Position numbers and translations under genes: made by a program
Notes under the pieces: model-generated
Database searches by the model: none
The model's input: only the letters and a program-made list of their open reading frames with translations
Told to the model about the DNA's origin: nothing
In this document: positions 6,439-9,300 of the stretch, piece after piece
Position numbering within the stretch: the stretch's first letter is position 1
Layout: each line of letters begins with the position of its first letter
Assembly (NCBI GenBank): GCA_019751575.1
Contig: JAIENF010000112.1
Span: 1 to 9,300, forward strand
Reading direction: 5' to 3'
Length of the DNA stretch: 9,300 nucleotides
Source of the DNA: Burkholderiales bacterium
Lineage (GTDB): Bacteria; Pseudomonadota; Gammaproteobacteria; Burkholderiales; CAIKXV01

Positions 6439-7552
6439 CCGTCGAAAGATGCGCGTGGGTCAGCAGCAGGCGTTCATGGGGCCGCGCCGGATGACGGTCG
6501 GGCTGCACCTCGGGCACCAGCACCACGCCATCGACCCTGCATTCGGCGAGCAGCCCGGTGATCGACGCGGTGATCGCCGCGAGATCGTCCGCCGGACCGA
6601 GCGGCCAGCGCCAGGCATCGCACATCGCCTCGTCGAACGGCGACGAGAAGGTGACGCGGATCTCGCCGTGCGGTCCGGGCACGGCATCGTCGGCCCGGTG
6701 CGCCGCCACGATCACCGTGGGTTCGCCGGTGCTGGCACGTGCCCGGCGCAGCGCGCCGCCGACGAACAGCTGGAACCCGAGTTCGGCGACCGCGGCCTGG
6801 CCGATGGCGGCCGCCAGCGCGAGCGGCACCGGCGGCCGCGCCAGCGGCAGCACGGTCACGTTCGGCTGTGCGAGCTGGCCGGCGACCAGGTGCGTGAGCG
6901 GCGTCGCCCATTTGCCGACCGGATCGCGCGCGCTGATCCAGCGCTTCGCTTCGCTGCTGACCCAGGCGACGCCCACCAGGAAGCGCAGGTGCACCGATTC
7001 GTCCGCCGAAGGAAGCACGATGGGCGCGGGTTCGAAACCGGGCGCAAGCCTTGCCAGCGCATCGACCTGCGCGCGGGCGAGTTCGCCGCAGCCGATCGCC
7101 TCGAGTCGATCCACCGTGCACAGCGCATTGCCGAGCGAGAAGCGCTGCACGTCGCCGAGCGCCGAGTGTTCCGAAAGCAGCGCGCTGACCGCATCGACAT
7201 CGGGCAGCGCACCACTGAGGATCGCGCCCTCGCGTCCGCCGGTGACGATGACCAGCGGCAGCGCGAACAGCCGCGCACCGATCTCGCCGGTCGCCAGCGG
7301 CGCCTCGGACGCCTCGCCCGCGCGCTGCACCAGGCAGGCATATTCAGCGGCCGACCCTGCGGCAGCCAGTGCGGCGGCGACCTCGGCATCGTTGGACTCG
7401 GCATGGCAGGCGCGGATCGCCGACAGCAGCACGTCGTTGTGCACCGAGCGCGCGATCGGATCGCCGGTGGCCAGCGATGCACGCGCGAGTTCGAGCAGGC
7501 GGTCAGGCGCTCCGCGGGCCGGATAGCGCCGCGGATCGGGCAGCGTGTTCAT
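6410..7552 (-). CDS. Conserved-looking protein of unknown function (380 residues)
   Basis: I do not recognise this protein. It reads as a genuine soluble protein of 380 residues: Ala- and Leu-rich helical segments (about 12-80 and 155-172), then alternating hydrophobic stretches such as LFALPLVIVTGG (95-106), VHLRFLVGVAWVSS (187-200), PTVIVAAHRADDA (278-290) and DGVVLVPEVQPD (341-352). No signal peptide, membrane helix or metal-binding cluster is visible. GGRE (105-108) is not a P-loop. The composition is balanced, unlike the Arg/His-rich antisense frames over the same DNA, and the upstream TATAAT box supports this strand. Its last 29 bp are shared with the start of the membrane-anchored hydrolase, so the two are probably co-translated and functionally linked. 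ATG 7552 has no obvious Shine-Dalgarno sequence. A regulatory or accessory partner of the hydrolase is only a guess. Confidence 0.75.
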   Translation of the reverse strand: MNTLPDPRRYPARGAPDRLLELARASLATGDPIARSVHNDVLLSAIRACHAESNDAEVAAALAAAGSAAEYACLVQRAGEASEAPLATGEIGARLFALPLVIVTGGREGAILSGALPDVDAVSALLSEHSALGDVQRFSLGNALCTVDRLEAIGCGELARAQVDALARLAPGFEPAPIVLPSADESVHLRFLVGVAWVSSEAKRWISARDPVGKWATPLTHLVAGQLAQPNVTVLPLARPPVPLALAAAIGQAAVAELGFQLFVGGALRRARASTGEPTVIVAAHRADDAVPGPHGEIRVTFSSPFDEAMCDAWRWPLGPADDLAAITASITGLLAECRVDGVVLVPEVQPDRHPARPHERLLLTHAHLSTDASSQASSH

Positions 7553-7582
7553 GGGTCGGGATCGAGGCGTGTAAGGCGCCCG

Positions 7583-7588
7583 ATTATA
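7583..7588 (-). promoter_or_regulatory. TATAAT -10 box upstream of the unknown-protein gene
   Basis: Read leftward, a perfect TATAAT consensus lies 30 bases before ATG 7552, within an otherwise GC-rich 67-bp gap. Transcription would start near 7576 and give a leader of about 24 bases. The hexamer 17 bases upstream is GGGCGG, so there is no recognisable -35 box; an activator or a weak promoter is possible. If real, it drives the unknown protein, the hydrolase and perhaps the protease. Confidence 0.45.
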
Positions 7589-7604
7589 GGGTCGACACCC
7601 GTCG

Positions 7605-7618
7605 GCCGCCCCTGCGGC
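7605..7618 (-). terminator. Short hairpin immediately after the MmgE/PrpD stop codon
   Basis: GCCGC (7605-7609) and GCGGC (7614-7618) form a 5-bp stem with a 4-base loop, one base beyond the leftward stop codon at 7620-7622. No T-run follows in the leftward direction, so it is at best a weak or rho-assisted end signal. Its position between the MmgE/PrpD stop and the TATAAT box is compatible with separate transcription units. Confidence 0.25.
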
Positions 7619-7619
7619 G

Positions 7620-8969
7620 TCAAATGCCCGGGCTGCCCGCGAACAGGCGCATGTCCTCGGTGGCGTCCACCGTCAACGCGGCGGCATGGATGCGAGCTGC
7701 CATGTCCTCGCCCCAGACCGGCGTGCCGATCGCCATGAACTTCGCCTGGAACTCGGCCCGGTCGACCGGGTTGGACGGCTCTCCGCGCATCACCTCGCAG
7801 TGGCCGGACAGGCGGCTGCCGTCGTTCATCACCAGCACCACGTCGCACGGCTGGCGCGCCGGCCATGCAGCCGTGTAGCCCGCGTCCTCGGCCAGCTGCA
7901 CCCGGCGCGCGAGGTCGAGGATCAGCGGGTCGGCGGCCGCGGCTTCGTCGAAGCATTCGAGCCCGTGGCTGCGATGGACCAGCACGCTCGCCAGCGCGAA
8001 CGGCGTCGAGAAGCGGGTTGCGAACGCATTGCGGATGTCGGTGCGGTTCAGGTAGGCGGCGAACTGGAACGCCCGCACCTCGATGCGCGCGACGTCTTCC
8101 GCCCGCACCGGCTGCGGCGCGCGGGCGAGCGCGTCGCGCAGCGCATCGATCGCCGCATGCACCGGCCGCCCGCACGGATAGAGCTTGATGTAGCCGTCGC
8201 CCAGCAGCCAGCGGCTGCCCAGCCCGGCGACGACCACGTCCGGGCGGAAGTTGTCGAAGAGGATCTCGTTGCAGGTGGGCGCGATGCCGTCGTACGGCGC
8301 GGTGAACCCGGCCTCGATCAGGCGCAGCGCCATCTGCCCCATCTGCGCGCTGTGCGCGGCGTACCAGTTGCGCAGCGTCGCACCATCCTTCATGGTCATC
8401 CGGTTGCCGGCGAGCGGCGACGAGCCGGCGAGGCTGATCAGTTCGCGCAGCCTGTCGCGCGGCAGGCCGCACAGCTTCGCCACCGCCACCGCGGCGCCGA
8501 CCACGCCATAGGTGCCGTGGGGATGCACGATCATCCGCTGGTCGCAGGCGCTGCCGATGCGCCCCGCGACCTCGTAGCCGATCGCGCAGGCTTCTAGGAA
8601 CGCCCTGCCGCTGGCACCCCGCTGCTGTGCGACCGCCAGGGCCGCAGGCAGCACCTGGATGCCGGGATGGCCGTTGGCCTCGAGGTTGCCCTCGTCGATC
8701 TCGAGCCAGCAGCCTGCGGCCGCATTCAGCGCCGAAGCCTCGATCGGGCCACAGCGCTGGCCGGTGCCGACGATCATGGCATGGCCACCGCCGCTCTCGG
8801 CGAGCTGGCGCGCGGCCAGGGCCTTCATCTCGGGCTGCTGCATGCCGGCGGCGAATGCAACCAGCGTGTCGGCGAAGATCGATCGCAGGTGCGCGAGCGC
8901 GGCCGGCGGCACGTCGTCCAGCCGCGTGGCGTCGACGAAGTCGACCAGGGTATCGAGGTAATCGCTCAT
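7620..8969 (-). CDS. MmgE/PrpD family protein (2-methylcitrate dehydratase-like)
   Basis: A 449-residue protein of the MmgE/PrpD family, full length for the group. Characterised members dehydrate 2-methylcitrate (PrpD), isomerise cis-aconitate or act on related polycarboxylates; many homologues have unknown substrates. Typical signatures are visible: LEIDEGNLEANGHPGIQVLP (89-108) with the conserved HPG region, HPHGTYGVVGAA (149-160), KDGATLRNWYAAHSAQMG (194-211) and IKLYPCGRPVHAAIDA (261-276). The C-terminal small domain follows to the end. Neighbours are not the prpB, prpC or acn genes of the methylcitrate cycle, so calling it PrpD would be unsafe. ATG 8969 fits the family N-terminus, but no strong ribosome-binding site precedes it. 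It is probably transcribed from the 8970-9060 spacer and is separated from the next leftward gene by 67 bp. Confidence 0.92.
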   Translation of the reverse strand: MSDYLDTLVDFVDATRLDDVPPAALAHLRSIFADTLVAFAAGMQQPEMKALAARQLAESGGGHAMIVGTGQRCGPIEASALNAAAGCWLEIDEGNLEANGHPGIQVLPAALAVAQQRGASGRAFLEACAIGYEVAGRIGSACDQRMIVHPHGTYGVVGAAVAVAKLCGLPRDRLRELISLAGSSPLAGNRMTMKDGATLRNWYAAHSAQMGQMALRLIEAGFTAPYDGIAPTCNEILFDNFRPDVVVAGLGSRWLLGDGYIKLYPCGRPVHAAIDALRDALARAPQPVRAEDVARIEVRAFQFAAYLNRTDIRNAFATRFSTPFALASVLVHRSHGLECFDEAAAADPLILDLARRVQLAEDAGYTAAWPARQPCDVVLVMNDGSRLSGHCEVMRGEPSNPVDRAEFQAKFMAIGTPVWGEDMAARIHAAALTVDATEDMRLFAGSPGI

Positions 8970-9028
8970 CTGGGGCCGGGCCTGCTTGCGGAAAATCGCT
9001 CGAGGGAAGAAGCTTGCCGCTCTCCGGG

Positions 9029-9034
9029 ATTATG
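9029..9034 (-). promoter_or_regulatory. Candidate -10 box for the MmgE/PrpD gene
   Basis: Leftward CATAAT matches the -10 consensus in five of six bases and lies 59 bases before ATG 8969. The base composition around it is otherwise GC-rich. The hexamer 17 bases upstream (CTGGTC) is a poor -35 box. The spacer from 8970 to at least 9060 otherwise contains no recognisable hairpin or riboswitch. Confidence 0.3.
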
Positions 9035-9102
9035 CCACCCGGGTCATCCCGGACCAGCCGATGATCAGGCCCTTGCAGTCGACGCCCGAAACCGCGACCC
9101 CG

Positions 9103-9300
9103 ATGACGGCACACTCGCCGATCGGGCAGCGGCTCGCCGGCGTCCTCGCGTCGCGGCTGCGGCGAAGGAAGGGTCGCCTGGCAGGGCTGGAGCTGGTGCT
9201 GGTGCATACGGTGGCGGCCGGTACCGGATGGACCACCGACTGGCGCGTCCGCGCCGTGGTCGAGGACCCGGGGCGCAGCGCGACGATCGCGCCCGCCGCG
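9103..9300 (+). CDS. Possible 5' part of a rightward gene of unknown function, cut by the window edge
   Basis: From ATG 9103 a frame stays open for 66 codons to the right edge, and an in-frame ATG at 9061 would add 14 residues. The translation begins MTAHSPIGQRLAGVLASRL and continues with a hydrophobic LELVLVHTVAAG stretch and WTTDWRVRAVVEDP; I recognise no family. Third codon positions are G/C-rich, but the reverse frame at 9030-9236 uses the same column of bases as its third position, so this bias does not separate the two. The forward reading is preferred because its residue composition is more balanced than the Ser/Arg/Pro-rich reverse one and because it would be divergent from the MmgE/PrpD gene. 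No ribosome-binding site is evident before either ATG. Confidence 0.38.
   Translation, partial: MTAHSPIGQRLAGVLASRLRRRKGRLAGLELVLVHTVAAGTGWTTDWRVRAVVEDPGRSATIAPAA

Noticed and set aside
6359..7738. 459-codon forward frame opposite the unknown 380-residue protein
   Set aside because: Its translation is Arg/Gly/His-rich without hydrophobic-core patterns. The reverse reading is more protein-like, has an upstream TATAAT and overlaps the hydrolase start in the manner of an operon.
7549..9207. 552-codon reverse frame in another phase over MmgE/PrpD
   Set aside because: It overlaps the recognised MmgE/PrpD frame on the same strand in a different phase and is dominated by Arg, Ala and Gly. It has no motif.
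9030..9236. 68-codon reverse frame in the right-edge spacer
   Set aside because: Its first half is Ser/Arg/Pro-rich and it lies directly upstream of MmgE/PrpD with no family match. The forward frame over the same bases reads better, though the two share the same third-position column, so this is not decisive.

Overview
The window is a dense, very GC-rich bacterial chromosome segment. Codon third positions are strongly G/C-biased, intergenic gaps are short, and long antisense shadow frames are common. The gene families (Gln-type thiol dioxygenase, DUF3025, periplasmic Deg-type protease, MmgE/PrpD) fit a beta- or gammaproteobacterium. That assignment is inference: there is no rRNA or marker gene here. 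I see no phage, plasmid, CRISPR or defence gene, and most of the window looks like ordinary housekeeping or catabolic chromosome.

Layout. Positions 1-192 hold no convincing gene. A thiol dioxygenase, most likely 3-mercaptopropionate dioxygenase (193-819, +), ends in an intrinsic terminator. It is followed by a PIG3-type NAD(P)H:quinone oxidoreductase (894-1907, +). This converges with a DUF3025 protein (1924-2733, -), which is divergent from an L-2-hydroxyglutarate-oxidase-like FAD enzyme (2789-3925, +). Between the stops of that enzyme and the next leftward gene lies a compact REP/BIME-like repeat cluster (about 3939-4040), the clearest non-coding structure in the window.

Right half, all leftward: an MmgE/PrpD family protein (7620-8969), an unrecognised 380-residue protein (6410-7552), a membrane-anchored alpha/beta hydrolase (5536-6438) overlapping it by 29 bp, and an exported Deg-like serine protease with PDZ domains (4050-5429). 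The middle two are probably translationally coupled, and the protease may be on the same transcript. A perfect TATAAT box precedes the unrecognised gene. Beyond 8969 an open forward frame without family resemblance runs off the right edge.

How the genes work together: the left-hand genes are independent redox or hypothetical functions, separated by a terminator and by strand switches, not one pathway. The unknown/hydrolase/protease run suggests a possible envelope-associated function, but the substrate is unknown. I found no system that I would call new. The best leads are the REP-like cluster, the unknown protein coupled to the anchored hydrolase, and a perfect 10-bp hairpin inside the protease signal-peptide codons.
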